A DNA stretch of 64,000 bases from an uncultured Flavobacteriales bacterium (GTDB taxonomy: Bacteria; Bacteroidota; Bacteroidia; Flavobacteriales_D; Parvicellaceae): the NCBI GenBank assembly GCA_943788755.1, contig CALSRM010000001.1, positions 186,001-250,000 on the forward strand. Direction: 5' to 3'. A program made the translations under genes and the position numbers. Below, piece by piece: positions 35,701-44,521 of this stretch (its first letter is position 1; each line of letters starts with the position of its first letter). The notes beneath the pieces were generated by a model, which did no database searches, was not told the DNA's origin, and saw only the letters and a program-made list of their open reading frames with translations.

Positions 35701-35951
35701 ACTTAAGGTTTATGCCGGGTAAGGCAAAAGGAAAATTAACTTTTAACCTTGCTTCAATATTTGCATTTTCATCGGTGTTAATGACTTTTGTTGGGGTTAA
35801 TTATTATTTATCAAAAGGTTTGCATAGTTATGCTAGGGGCGAAACACCGGCATTTCCAATGTGGGTTTGGTATACAATATTTGTGCTAATTGCCCTTTCT
35901 TTTTTAGCTATTCGAAAAGAAGCAAAGTCTAAGGTCTTTAAAGCTCAATGA
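32778..35951 (+). CDS. ccsA: fused cytochrome c biogenesis protein CcsBA (ResB-CcsA)
   Basis: 1057 residues, a natural fusion of ResB/CcsB (N-terminal, with four membrane helices and large periplasmic parts) and CcsA (C-terminal, about residues 750-1050). The heme-handling WWD-type motif is visible as WGRYWGWDAKETWALV near residue 950, with conserved His residues in the flanking helices. It is the system II heme exporter and synthetase that attaches heme to apocytochromes c in the periplasm. The middle region (about 480-740) is a periplasmic insert. The fused form is usual in Bacteroidota and epsilonproteobacteria. Single-gene unit. Confidence 0.95.
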   Translation: MQAIYKFLFSSRLMGMLLFIFAIAVGGATLIENSFDTVTAKVIVYNARWFEVVLILLVINFIGNIGKYRLLQKKKISSLIFHLAFIVVIIGAGVTRYTGFEGVMPIKEGETSDTMFSSESYLQVYIRDQVQEKQYTYDKLLRLTTITDNSFTIPIGFPGKDKIEISYKRFIKNAIVELEEEVEGGEDILEIMLAGRKKLQLQNGEVRDFEGLTFAYNNNARKDAIQFIGSGDNLQIYSPVDILSRNMLAFSVEDRSKSTSELGFDTLKRDSVHQIGLRYLLFTGGNQIMVNKFYENAKSVIRQAEEEKKGQDVLVINLNYQGEDIEIPLFGGQGYSPDYVMHQEGDLLFKFGYGSREIKIPFSIRLDDFVLEKYPGGVSPSSFLSHVTLMDDRVDLEEPHTIFMNNVMDHGGYRFFQSSYDPKDELTTILSVNHDFWGTWITYIGYIFLALGFLLSLFNSKGRFRELLKKVIKLNKKDMSKALTVLLMLISFTGYSQIKVVSPEAADKFGRVMVLSNDRFQPSHSLAYDIFHKVSKKDKFEFDSVGNIDAMQLYLDIPLNPTYWAQQELIYIRGKTGVRELLGIDGSYASVNDFMADSLTWNVKPELIDKFKESNAKKPIEQNGFDKELLKVNERLNILLMTFYGQMYVIVPVEGSETNNWVSVTDSAAFIPVSAHSEDIELSYALQFKAYMIYLDSAKTNGNDSIPEKILNNLIQQQRDWDVDGLLPSESMVELEIYYNKTNIFKNLERAYSMLALFLLILTIIQVLKEQASKILNSVIWLLVAVVAVCFAYHSFGLGLRWYLTGHAPWSNGYEALVFISWGSLLIGFVFMKYTKLILAATVLIAFLILMTAGHSSFDPQLTSLQPVLKSYWLIIHVACITLSYSFFGVGFILGLINLFFYLLKNSSNEKRISRSVLLLTHLNEMVLIIGIVLATVGTFLGGVWANESWGRYWGWDAKETWALVIVLVYAIVLHLRFMPGKAKGKLTFNLASIFAFSSVLMTFVGVNYYLSKGLHSYARGETPAFPMWVWYTIFVLIALSFLAIRKEAKSKVFKAQ

Positions 35952-37093
35952 GTTAATGTTCCGTCTTGGTAGTAATTGCAATCCTTAATTCTTTCTTGTA
36001 CGTAAGCTAAATAATCAACCGATTTACTGTATCGATTCTCAATTTTTCGGTAAATTACTTCAGCGTTTCCATAGTTGCCAAGTATGAACTCTTGGTCCGC
36101 TTTTTCGAGTAATAAGCGTGCATTAACGTTCATCATTCTCTCATCTAATTCATCTTCTAGTATTTTTTCAATTTCTCCTATTTTATTACTCGCGTATAAA
36201 TCGCTGTTATCATGTTTATACAACCACATAAACTGATAGCGAGCCATTTCGTAATTTCCAATCAGAAAATTGGTGTCAGCTTCTATTTTAAGTAGATTCC
36301 AATCTGTATTTTGTTTATTGTTTGCAATAAAGTAGTCTGCACTTTTTATTCTAATATCGCATAGGTTACATTCTTTGTCGATAAATAGGGCTGCTTCAAA
36401 TTTTAATTTAGCGGCTTTAAACTTTTCTAGTTTGTATAACGATTCACCTTCATAAACAAGATTGTTGAATACTTCAATTTCATTAACTAAATGTAGTTTC
36501 AGTCTTTTTAGGTATCCTTTTGCTACTGTGTCATCCTTAAAGATTGTACCTGTTCGTTCAAATAAACGCATAGCTTTAAATAGGTCTCCTTTGTCAAAAT
36601 AGAATTTTGCTAGTTCAATTTCTGATGTGTATTGTTTTCGATTTCTACGCGCATCTACTACTAATAGTTGTTTTTTTACTTCTGGTGAACGCTGAATTAT
36701 ATCGTTAATTCTATTAGCAGGGTAATCAAACTGGCCATTCATTTTTAATGCTTGTTCAAATGAGAGTATCGATGCAATTTTGCAGCACAACTTTAAACTA
36801 TCTCCAGTTTTCAATAGCCTTACAAACTGAGAATTAGGACATGAATAAGCATGTAAACTATCAGAAGTCGTAATTTTACTTTCAATTAATCTATCCATGC
36901 TTCCTGCTGATGTGTCTGCAGAAGTGAATGATTTTGCTAGATTGTAGTAATATCTTGCTTGTGGATAGTTTTTATCTACTAAAAAACCATTCGCTTTTTT
37001 CAAAAGAACAGAAACAGTGTCTGACTGACCAATGGACTGACCAATGGAATGAAAAGTAAGTAATAATATAGGGATAAGACCTAAAATACGCAT
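35945..37093 (-). CDS. secreted TPR-like protein
   Basis: 382 residues with an N-terminal signal peptide (MRILGLIPILLLTFHSIGQ). The rest is helical with TPR-like pairs (ARYYYNLAKSF, ELAKFYFDKGDLFKAMRLFERTG, KLEKFKAAKLKFEAALFID, IGNYEMARYQFMWLYKHD, LGNYGNAEVIYRKIE). Similar repeats are found at the N-terminus of gliding and type IX secretion accessory proteins, but nothing specific identifies it. It ends overlapping the convergent ccsA end by seven bases and starts four bases after recQ stops. Confidence 0.75.
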   Translation of the reverse strand: MRILGLIPILLLTFHSIGQSIGQSDTVSVLLKKANGFLVDKNYPQARYYYNLAKSFTSADTSAGSMDRLIESKITTSDSLHAYSCPNSQFVRLLKTGDSLKLCCKIASILSFEQALKMNGQFDYPANRINDIIQRSPEVKKQLLVVDARRNRKQYTSEIELAKFYFDKGDLFKAMRLFERTGTIFKDDTVAKGYLKRLKLHLVNEIEVFNNLVYEGESLYKLEKFKAAKLKFEAALFIDKECNLCDIRIKSADYFIANNKQNTDWNLLKIEADTNFLIGNYEMARYQFMWLYKHDNSDLYASNKIGEIEKILEDELDERMMNVNARLLLEKADQEFILGNYGNAEVIYRKIENRYSKSVDYLAYVQERIKDCNYYQDGTLTH

Positions 37094-37097
37094 TCTG

Positions 37098-39008
37098 TTA
37101 TTTTAATTTTATTTTGTTCAATTCGTTTAATTTAATAATATTTTCATCAAGCAACCACTGTACCATATTTCGAATATTCTTTTCTTTTTGTTTAGTCGCT
37201 AATTTTATTATCAGTTCGCTCGGTTCTAAAGGCTTTTTTTGCAACAAGCTAATGATGTCGTTTTGAATTTCCTCAAACTGCTTGGAAGTTAGTTTTTTGT
37301 CTCTTTTTTTTGAAAGACAAACATCGCATACACCACAGTCAGTGTTGGAGTCTCCAAAATAGGCTAGAAGTAATTGACTTCGGCAGGTGTCATTTGAAAA
37401 TGCATAGTTGATTACTGCATCCATCTTTGTTAAAGCTTCTTCTTTTCTTGTATCATAAATTTCTTTACGCAAACGGAGGTGTTTCAAGTCAACTCTTGGC
37501 TGCAGAAAAGTCAATAATGGAAGCTCGTTTTGTTCTTCGTATATTATTACTTCAAGTTTGTGCAATTCTCTTAATATTTTTCGAATTACACTGATAGTTT
37601 TTTTTGAGTGTGTAGCTAAGTCAAATTCTTTAATTTTAGAAAAATCATCGAATAAGCCCCCGTAACTTCTCAGCAGCAACTTAATATAGGAGTCGTACTT
37701 TTTGTTTCTAATCTGGAACTCATACAATTCGCTACTATTCATTTCGATCTTTATGCGAGAAGGGGTGTAAAAAGCTTCACTTAATTCGAAATATTCAGCT
37801 TGCTCCAGGAACTTGACGGCGTTGTAAATTTCTAATACATTGTGGTTTTGTTGCGCTTTAATATCGTTAATGTTAAAAGGGTAGGTAGCGCCTTCACCAG
37901 CGCCTATTGCAATTCGTAATTGGTTGCATATAGCGAAATAAACTTTTTTAATTTGGTCTTTTTCAGGAAAGCTTTTTTCAACTCTATTGATTAAGTTGAT
38001 TCGGTCATTTTCATTAATAAGTAAAACAGCATACGCTTTTTCTTCATCTCGTCCACCTCTTCCAGCTTCTTGAAAATATGCTTCTATTGAATCGGTTAAC
38101 TCTAAATTAATAACGAAGCGAACGTCAGGTTTGTCAATTCCCATTCCGAAGGCATTGGTCGCAACAATTATTCGGGTTTTATTATTTGACCAATCAGCTT
38201 GAATTAAGCTTCTTTTTTCAGGGGTAATGCCAGCATGGTAATATTCAGCTGAAATTCCTCGTTTTTGTAAAAAATGCGCTATTTCTTGGGTTTTTTTACG
38301 ATTTAATGCGTAAATAATGCCAGTTCCAGGTACTTTTTTAATGATTTTCATCATCCTACCCATTTTATCTTCATCGTTAATTACGATATAATGTATGTTG
38401 TCTCTTTTAAAACTTTTCTGTAAAACATTGAGTTTCTTAAAGCCTAGTTTTTCTTGAATGTCGATTACAACTTTTGGCGTTGCAGTTGCAGTTAATGCTA
38501 GAATTGGGATATTAGGTAATATTTCACGCAAATTAATAATTTCCAAATAGGAAGGTCTAAAGTTATATCCCCATTGAGAAATACAATGTGCTTCATCAAT
38601 AGCAATTAAATTGACGTTCATTTTTTTTAACCGGACAATAAATAATTCACTTTTAAGTCGTTCCGGAGAGACGTATAGGAACTTAACTTTACCATAGATG
38701 CAGTTGTCAAGAAGTATGTCGATAGCGCGTTTACTCATTCCGGAAACGAGAGTTTCTGCTTTAATCCCTCTTTCTTTTAGGTTTTCTACTTGGTCCTTCA
38801 TTAGCGCTATTAGTGGTGAAACCACCAAGCATATTCCGTCTTTGGTTAATGCTGGGACTTGAAAACAGATAGATTTTCCGCCTCCGGTGGGTAATAAAGC
38901 TAATGTATCTTTTCCGTCAAGTACGGATTGAATAATTTCCTCTTGCATCTCTCGGAATTTTTCAAATCCCCAAAAACCCTTCAAAACGCTATGTATATTG
39001 CTTGACAT
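37098..39008 (-). CDS. recQ: RecQ-family ATP-dependent DNA helicase
   Basis: 636 residues. Superfamily 2 helicase core with Walker A LLPTGGGKSICFQVP, Walker B box AIDEAHCISQWGYNFRPSY (the RecQ aromatic-rich loop follows DEAH), motif TATATPKV and motif VI EAGRGGRDEE. The zinc-binding part carries CRSQLLLAYFGD ... CGVCDVC, a four-Cys cluster. A short C-terminal region replaces the full HRDC domain. It unwinds DNA 3' to 5' in recombination repair. A CAAATTTA box (TAAATTTG on the coding strand) at 39077-39084 may be the -7 promoter part. Confidence 0.94.
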   Translation of the reverse strand: MSSNIHSVLKGFWGFEKFREMQEEIIQSVLDGKDTLALLPTGGGKSICFQVPALTKDGICLVVSPLIALMKDQVENLKERGIKAETLVSGMSKRAIDILLDNCIYGKVKFLYVSPERLKSELFIVRLKKMNVNLIAIDEAHCISQWGYNFRPSYLEIINLREILPNIPILALTATATPKVVIDIQEKLGFKKLNVLQKSFKRDNIHYIVINDEDKMGRMMKIIKKVPGTGIIYALNRKKTQEIAHFLQKRGISAEYYHAGITPEKRSLIQADWSNNKTRIIVATNAFGMGIDKPDVRFVINLELTDSIEAYFQEAGRGGRDEEKAYAVLLINENDRINLINRVEKSFPEKDQIKKVYFAICNQLRIAIGAGEGATYPFNINDIKAQQNHNVLEIYNAVKFLEQAEYFELSEAFYTPSRIKIEMNSSELYEFQIRNKKYDSYIKLLLRSYGGLFDDFSKIKEFDLATHSKKTISVIRKILRELHKLEVIIYEEQNELPLLTFLQPRVDLKHLRLRKEIYDTRKEEALTKMDAVINYAFSNDTCRSQLLLAYFGDSNTDCGVCDVCLSKKRDKKLTSKQFEEIQNDIISLLQKKPLEPSELIIKLATKQKEKNIRNMVQWLLDENIIKLNELNKIKLK

Positions 39009-39227
39009 TTATGTTGATAAAATTACTGCTAATTTAATGTTAATGTGTCTTATTTGGATTAAACGGAATATAATTTCAAATTTAACTTGTAGCTTAGAAT
39101 TATAGTTTATTTCTTGTCGTTTACTACAAATAATCCTTTGATAAATACTTTATTATTAGTATATTCGAAAAGTAGTCAAATGAAAGATTTATTATTAGCT
39201 TCGCGGGGAAATTAAAGTAGAAAGATT

Positions 39228-40295
39228 ATGGTGGCAGAAAAAATGGATATTAAGATTAGTAGAAAGACTGAAAGTAGCATAGATAAGTTGGATTGGGATA
39301 ATCTAGCTTTTGGAAGGGTTTTTTCTGATCATATGTTTGTTATGGAATATACGGATGGAGAATGGAAAAATCCTGAAATTTCTGAGTATGCTGATTTAAA
39401 ATTTTCACCTGCTACATCGGTTTTGCATTATGGTCAGTCCTTTTTTGAAGGGATGAAAGTGTATAGAACAATTGATGGTGAAGTGCAGTTGTTTCGTCCT
39501 GAAGAAAATGCAAAAAGATTTAATGTGTCTGCTCGGAGAATGTGCATGCCAGAGGTTCCGGTTGATGTGTTTATAGAGTCATTAAAGTCTTTAATCGAAA
39601 TTGATAAGGATTGGGTTCCAAACAAAGATGGTTGCTCTCTTTACGTACGACCTTTTATGATCGCGACAGATCCGTATGTAGGAATCAAGCCATCGGATAC
39701 ATATAAATTCATAATATTCACTTGTCCAGTAGCAGCATATTACTCTGAGCCTGTAAAAGTTAAAATAGAAACTGAATATTCTAGAGCAGTTGAAGGTGGT
39801 ACTGGTTTTGCAAAAGCAGCAGGAAATTATGCAGGGGCGTTGTATCCCGCAAAAATTGCGCAAGAAAAAGGTTACGGTCAGTTAATTTGGACGGATGCAT
39901 TTGAACACAAGTATATTGAAGAAGCTGGTACTATGAATGTTATTTTCCAAATAGGGGATACATTGATAACTCCAATATCTAGTGATACTATTTTGGATAG
40001 TATTACGCGAAGAAGTGTAGTTGATATAGCAAGAGATTGGGGGTATGAAGTGGAGGAAAGAAAGGTTCTAGTTTCTGAAGTCATAGAGGCAATTGAGACA
40101 GGAAACTTGACTGAAGCTTTTGGAGCTGGGACAGCTGCCACTATCGCTCAAATCAGTCTTATTAATTATAAAGGTGTGGATTATGAGCTGCCTCCAGTTG
40201 AAAACAGAGAGTTTTCAAACAAGGTAAAACAAGAAATAGAAAATATTAAATATGGTAAAATTGAAGATCGTTTTAACTGGATGTTAAAAGTTTAA
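39228..40295 (+). CDS. ilvE: branched-chain amino acid aminotransferase
   Basis: 355 residues, fold type IV PLP enzyme. The PLP Lys lies in GGTGFAKAAGNYAGALYP; other family blocks are FEGMKVYR, LYVRPFMIATDP, EEAGTMNVIF, ITRRSVVDIARDWGYEVEER and TEAFGAGTAATIA. Length and motifs fit the eukaryote-like BCAT class (type II) seen in Bacteroidota. It catalyses the last step of Leu, Ile and Val synthesis or the first step of their degradation. The start ATG at 39228 is followed by a second Met at residue 6. Alone, with a terminator behind it. Confidence 0.95.
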   Translation: MVAEKMDIKISRKTESSIDKLDWDNLAFGRVFSDHMFVMEYTDGEWKNPEISEYADLKFSPATSVLHYGQSFFEGMKVYRTIDGEVQLFRPEENAKRFNVSARRMCMPEVPVDVFIESLKSLIEIDKDWVPNKDGCSLYVRPFMIATDPYVGIKPSDTYKFIIFTCPVAAYYSEPVKVKIETEYSRAVEGGTGFAKAAGNYAGALYPAKIAQEKGYGQLIWTDAFEHKYIEEAGTMNVIFQIGDTLITPISSDTILDSITRRSVVDIARDWGYEVEERKVLVSEVIEAIETGNLTEAFGAGTAATIAQISLINYKGVDYELPPVENREFSNKVKQEIENIKYGKIEDRFNWMLKV

Positions 40296-40316
40296 TTTTA
40301 TTTTAAATAAATCTTG

Positions 40317-40350
40317 ATCGCCATTTGTGTCAAACGGATGGCGATTTTTT
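40317..40350 (+). terminator. intrinsic terminator of ilvE
   Basis: Stem ATCGCCAT (40317-40324) with ATGGCGAT (40338-40345), followed by five more T residues. The loop can pair further (TTTG/CAAA). Confidence 0.85.
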
Positions 40351-40384
40351 ATGAATAAAAAATAATATTGCATCATTATAATAT

Positions 40385-41716
40385 ATGAAGTCACTTTTAC
40401 TCCTAATAACACTCTTTTTAAACATAGTTTTTTCTTTTGGGCAAGAACAAAGAGAGTTTGTTTTGTTTGGAAAGGTCTTTGATGGCAGTGGGAAAGAGAA
40501 AGTTCCAATTCCAGATGTTAAGGTTAAAATTGGTGAACAAGTCATAGGAACAAATAGAAATGGTGAATTTCAAATAAAAATTCATTACGAATTGGAGCTT
40601 TCGGTAGAGTTTAGTCACGTTGGCTTTAAGTCTTACTCACAGCGATTGACAGATAAAATTGTAAAAAAAAAGATTGTTGGTGATACGCTTTACTGGAATA
40701 ATATTTTTTTGCTGGAAAAGACACTCGTTGGTATGACAGTGCTGTCTCATAAAGTGGATACTGTTTTTGGGAGTACTCGGTACTCGGTTGAAGACTATTC
40801 ATTTTTACCAGAGGAGAAATTACTTTTATTAGCCTATGAAAAAACGCTTGATAAACAAGCTCAATTATTGTTAACCGATTCCAAGAAAGCGTTAATTGAT
40901 ACTTATACGATACCCAGTCGTGCTTTGCATTTATATAGGGATTATGCGGCCAACAATTATGTCGTATGTGAAGATAAAATTTATAGAATAAATATACGAG
41001 GAGAACAAATTCACTTACTTTCTATAAGTGATGAAGATTATTATGGCTTTCATCATAGAGTAATTGACACAATTGGAGATAAATATTATTACTCAAATTA
41101 TAACGAGCTCTATCCGGCTGTGAAATTTTACGTCACTGAAAGGAATGATACTACACATACTGAATTGTATGAAGTAAAAGATGATTTTATGATGGAGTTG
41201 TACAGGGCACAATATAAATATGTAAGTGGTAGAGATAAATTATGGGCATATCGCAAAGAGCAGGCCACAGGTATTGATAAGGAAATTTGGATTGGAGCAA
41301 ATTCATTCACCCATGATATATTATATAAGCCGGTGTATCCACCCCTGTTCATAATTAATGATACTGTTTTAATTTTTGATCAATACAAAAATAAAATTTT
41401 AAAGTTTGATGAATATAACGATAGTGCGGGTGTGTATTTCATGAATTATCATCAAGCTCCTAAAGGAGAAAAGTGGGAGCAACCTATAATTAAAGATAAG
41501 TTGGAGGAATTGATTTACGCAATTTATAATGGAGGGGGGTATACTTACGTAAGACAATTAAATTTCAGAACGGCGCTTACTGGAAAAACTACTAAGCTTA
41601 AATTCCGGTTTATTGAAAATATAAAAATTGAAAAGGGATATGTGTATTATATATATCGCCCATTTGAGTCTTCTCAGAAAAGGTTTTTATACAAAGAAAA
41701 ATTAGCTAAAGGATAG
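40385..41716 (+). CDS. secreted protein with CarboxypepD-regulatory-like domain, unknown function
   Basis: 443 residues with a signal peptide (MKSLLLLITLFLNIVFSFGQ). Residues about 25-90 look like a carboxypeptidase-regulatory-like beta sandwich (FGKVFDGSGKEKVPIPDVKV ... NGEFQI ... SHVGFKSYSQ). The remainder has repeated beta blocks that may form a propeller (YEKTLDKQAQLLLTD, YVVCEDKIYRINIRGE, NDTVLIFDQYKNKILKFDE). It ends overlapping the convergent menA gene. Not recognised further; surface or outer-membrane-associated role is likely. Confidence 0.75.
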   Translation: MKSLLLLITLFLNIVFSFGQEQREFVLFGKVFDGSGKEKVPIPDVKVKIGEQVIGTNRNGEFQIKIHYELELSVEFSHVGFKSYSQRLTDKIVKKKIVGDTLYWNNIFLLEKTLVGMTVLSHKVDTVFGSTRYSVEDYSFLPEEKLLLLAYEKTLDKQAQLLLTDSKKALIDTYTIPSRALHLYRDYAANNYVVCEDKIYRINIRGEQIHLLSISDEDYYGFHHRVIDTIGDKYYYSNYNELYPAVKFYVTERNDTTHTELYEVKDDFMMELYRAQYKYVSGRDKLWAYRKEQATGIDKEIWIGANSFTHDILYKPVYPPLFIINDTVLIFDQYKNKILKFDEYNDSAGVYFMNYHQAPKGEKWEQPIIKDKLEELIYAIYNGGGYTYVRQLNFRTALTGKTTKLKFRFIENIKIEKGYVYYIYRPFESSQKRFLYKEKLAKG

Positions 41717-42608
41717 AGCTGATTCCAAAAAGAACCGTAAGAAGAAAAGTGCTTAATGCTAGTTTTTTCAATTCTGGATCTAGTTCTCGGTTGTCTTTAA
41801 AAGACCAAACTTTTTTTAGATTGAGTATGAAAACAGGTAATGGTATTAGACAAATAAAGAAGGTATATGAACTTTCTTTCAATATTAGAAAGGTAGTGAA
41901 AGAGGCAATTGCTCCTATAATGAGCATTGTGTGGTAAGTTTTTGATTTTCGAATTCCTATTTTAACAACTAATGTCTTTTTATCACTTTTTGCGTCATTT
42001 TTAATGTCCCGCATGTTGTTCATGTTCAGGACGCTTGCGCTCAGCAGTCCTATGCTTGTAGCTGGGAGAATTAATATTAGTTCGAAATTATGGGTGTGCA
42101 AAAAATAGGTGCCGATAACTCCAGTAATTCCAAAAAAAAGAAAGACAAATAAATCTCCAAGACCCGCATATCCATAAGGGTTTTTACCTATAGTGTATTT
42201 GATGGCTGCAGCAATGGATGCTATGCCTAGCGCAAAGAATGCAACAAGATATGTAAGGTTGTAATCTTTTAGGCCAATATATATTAAGGTGGTTCCAGAT
42301 AATAAAGATAAAATACTGCTTACTATAATTCCATTTCTCATTTCACGTAAAGAAATGGCTCCGCTTTGCACTGCTCTTTCTGGTCCAACTCTATTGTTGT
42401 TATCTGTGCCTTTTTTTGAGTCTCCATAGTCATTAGCTAGATTAGATAATACTTGTAAAAAAATCGTTGTTGTGATTGCTAAAAAAGCTATTGAGAGGGT
42501 GAACTTTTCATGAGAATAAGCAATGATAGAGCCCATTAAAATACTTGATAGAGATAATGGAAGTGTCCTTAAACGAAATGCACTTATCCAAGAGGTTACT
42601 TTACGCAT
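41706..42608 (-). CDS. menA: 1,4-dihydroxy-2-naphthoate polyprenyltransferase
   Basis: 300 residues with about eight or nine membrane helices. The MenA-type active-site motif NDYGDSKKGTDNNNRVGPERA and the second acidic region (NNMRDIKNDAKSDKKTL) are clear. It joins dihydroxynaphthoate to the polyprenyl chain to form demethylmenaquinone, the membrane quinone of respiration. Stand-alone gene here. The start ATG at 42608 fits the family. Confidence 0.95.
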   Translation of the reverse strand: MRKVTSWISAFRLRTLPLSLSSILMGSIIAYSHEKFTLSIAFLAITTTIFLQVLSNLANDYGDSKKGTDNNNRVGPERAVQSGAISLREMRNGIIVSSILSLLSGTTLIYIGLKDYNLTYLVAFFALGIASIAAAIKYTIGKNPYGYAGLGDLFVFLFFGITGVIGTYFLHTHNFELILILPATSIGLLSASVLNMNNMRDIKNDAKSDKKTLVVKIGIRKSKTYHTMLIIGAIASFTTFLILKESSYTFFICLIPLPVFILNLKKVWSFKDNRELDPELKKLALSTFLLTVLFGISSIL

Positions 42609-42749
42609 GTTGTAAATTTATAAATAATACTTGCACGAAACTGAATCAATAGGTTGGTTTTCTGTGAATAACATTGTGAAAAACATAATTTCTTTCTCTT
42701 TACAAGCCGCCTAGTTATTTTGTATTATCGTATTGTAATTACAATTTTT

Positions 42750-44408
42750 ATGAAAAAAGTACTACAAATATTCCTGATATCATTATTCGTGACTTCATGC
42801 GGTGGAATAGAAAAAGATAGCGCATCTGTTACGGATAAAACAGTTTTTAGGTATAATGAATCTGCAGGGATATCCACATTAGATCCTGCCTTTGTCCGCG
42901 GGTTTGAGGATTTCATTGCAGTCAGTCAAGTCTTTAATGGCTTGGTTTCGCTAAATAGCAAACTAGAGGTTGTTCCATCAATAGCGGATAGATGGGAAAT
43001 ATCAGAAAATGGAAAAGAGTATACGTTCTATTTACGTAATGACGTGTATTTTCATGATAACGAATATTTTCAAGGGGGTAAAGGAAGGTTAGTAACTGCG
43101 GATGATGTTATTTATTCGTTCTTAAGAATTATTGATCCAAATACAGCTTCTTCCGGTAAATATGTGTTTCAGAATATTGACAGAAGTGAATTATCAAAAT
43201 TTAGAGGGATGCTTGCAGTTGATGATTTTACGATTAAAATTTTCTTGAAAGAACCACAGCCATCATTTATATTTCAGTTGTCGTTACCATTTTGTTCAGT
43301 TGTGCCTTCAGAAGTTATTGAGAATTACGGATTAGATTTTGGTCAGCACCCTGTGGGGACAGGGCCATTTATGTTTAAATCATGGAAACCTGAAATTAAG
43401 TTAGTGATGGTAAAGAACAAAAATTATTTTGAACGAGATGAGGATGGGGTTCGGTTACCTTATTTAGATGCTGTTTCTGTAAGTTTTATGAAAGCAAAAA
43501 GTCAAGAATATTTAAGATTTAAAATGGGAAAACTGGATATGATCTCTGGGTTAAGTGAAGATGATAAAAATGAGCTGATAACTAACACAGGTGAGTTGAG
43601 GTCAGAAATGCAAGATGATTTTCACCTTCAAAAATTACCATGGTTAAATACTGAGTATTTGGGGATATTGATGGATGTTAGAATGGAAAGTGTTAAAAAT
43701 AGTCCTTTAAAAGATAAATTAGTTAGACAAGCAATAGGGTATGGGATTGATAGGAAAGAGATAATAAAATATCAGAAAAACAGTATAGGTAAGCCAGCAT
43801 CAAAGGGTTTTGTACCAGTAGGTATGCCAGGTTTTGATCGTTATAAAATTGAAGGATTTAATTTCAATTTTGAAAGAGCGCAACAGTTATTAATTGAAGC
43901 AGGTTATCCGAATGGCGAAGGCGCACCTGAAATTACTTTAGTCGCAACTGTGGAATTTCAAAGTCTCTGTCAATACTTGCAAAAAGCAATTGGGAATTTA
44001 GGGTTAAAAGTAAATGTTGATATACATACTACTTCTTCTATGACTCAGCGAATAGCATTGTTCGATGTTAATTTTTACCGAAAGTCTTGGGTTGCTGATT
44101 ATCCAGATGCAATTAATTATTTTCAGTTATTTTATAGTAATAATTTTTATCCAGAGAATGGTTCTAATTATACGCATTTTGATTCTCCGGAATATGATTT
44201 GCTGTATGAAGCAGCGTTATATGAAGGTAATGATAAAACGCGCTATAAGCTTTATAAGGAAATGCAGTTATTAATTCAAGAAGAGGTTCCAGTTATACCT
44301 CTTTTTTATGCTGAAACATTTAGGTGTGTAAATAATAAGGTAGAGGGGTTGGAGGGAAATTCATTAAACATGCTTAGCTTAAAAAGAGTAAAAGTAGAGA
44401 AGAAGTAA
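42750..44408 (+). CDS. ABC transporter substrate-binding lipoprotein, oligopeptide type (SBP family 5)
   Basis: 552 residues from the ATG at 42750, which starts a lipoprotein signal ending in VTSC; an ATG 30 bases upstream is out of pattern. Family 5 extracellular binding protein: SAGISTLDPAFVRG, VSQVFNGLV, VTADDVIYSFLRI, HPVGTGPFMFKSW, VRQAIGYGIDRKEI and the C-terminal VPVIPLFYAE. It captures peptides in the periplasm for an Opp/Dpp-type importer. No permease or ATPase is adjacent; an OppB-type permease lies at 60.7 kb and may be its partner, though this is inference. Confidence 0.92.
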   Translation: MKKVLQIFLISLFVTSCGGIEKDSASVTDKTVFRYNESAGISTLDPAFVRGFEDFIAVSQVFNGLVSLNSKLEVVPSIADRWEISENGKEYTFYLRNDVYFHDNEYFQGGKGRLVTADDVIYSFLRIIDPNTASSGKYVFQNIDRSELSKFRGMLAVDDFTIKIFLKEPQPSFIFQLSLPFCSVVPSEVIENYGLDFGQHPVGTGPFMFKSWKPEIKLVMVKNKNYFERDEDGVRLPYLDAVSVSFMKAKSQEYLRFKMGKLDMISGLSEDDKNELITNTGELRSEMQDDFHLQKLPWLNTEYLGILMDVRMESVKNSPLKDKLVRQAIGYGIDRKEIIKYQKNSIGKPASKGFVPVGMPGFDRYKIEGFNFNFERAQQLLIEAGYPNGEGAPEITLVATVEFQSLCQYLQKAIGNLGLKVNVDIHTTSSMTQRIALFDVNFYRKSWVADYPDAINYFQLFYSNNFYPENGSNYTHFDSPEYDLLYEAALYEGNDKTRYKLYKEMQLLIQEEVPVIPLFYAETFRCVNNKVEGLEGNSLNMLSLKRVKVEKK

Positions 44409-44480
44409 ATTAATTATTACTGATTCGTAAGTCTATATCGATTTTTCCTTAAAAAGAAACTTTGAACTTTTGTTTAAAGC

Positions 44481-44514
44481 AAAAAAAAACTCCTTTATAA
44501 AATAAAGGAGTTTT
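44481..44514 (-). terminator. terminator between the peptide-binding gene and dnaA
   Basis: Stem ACTCCTTTAT/ATAAAGGAGT (44489-44498 and 44502-44511, three-base loop). On the minus strand it is followed by nine T residues, so it mainly ends dnaA; on the plus strand only four T residues follow, so weak two-way action is possible. Confidence 0.88.
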
Positions 44515-44521
44515 AAGTTGG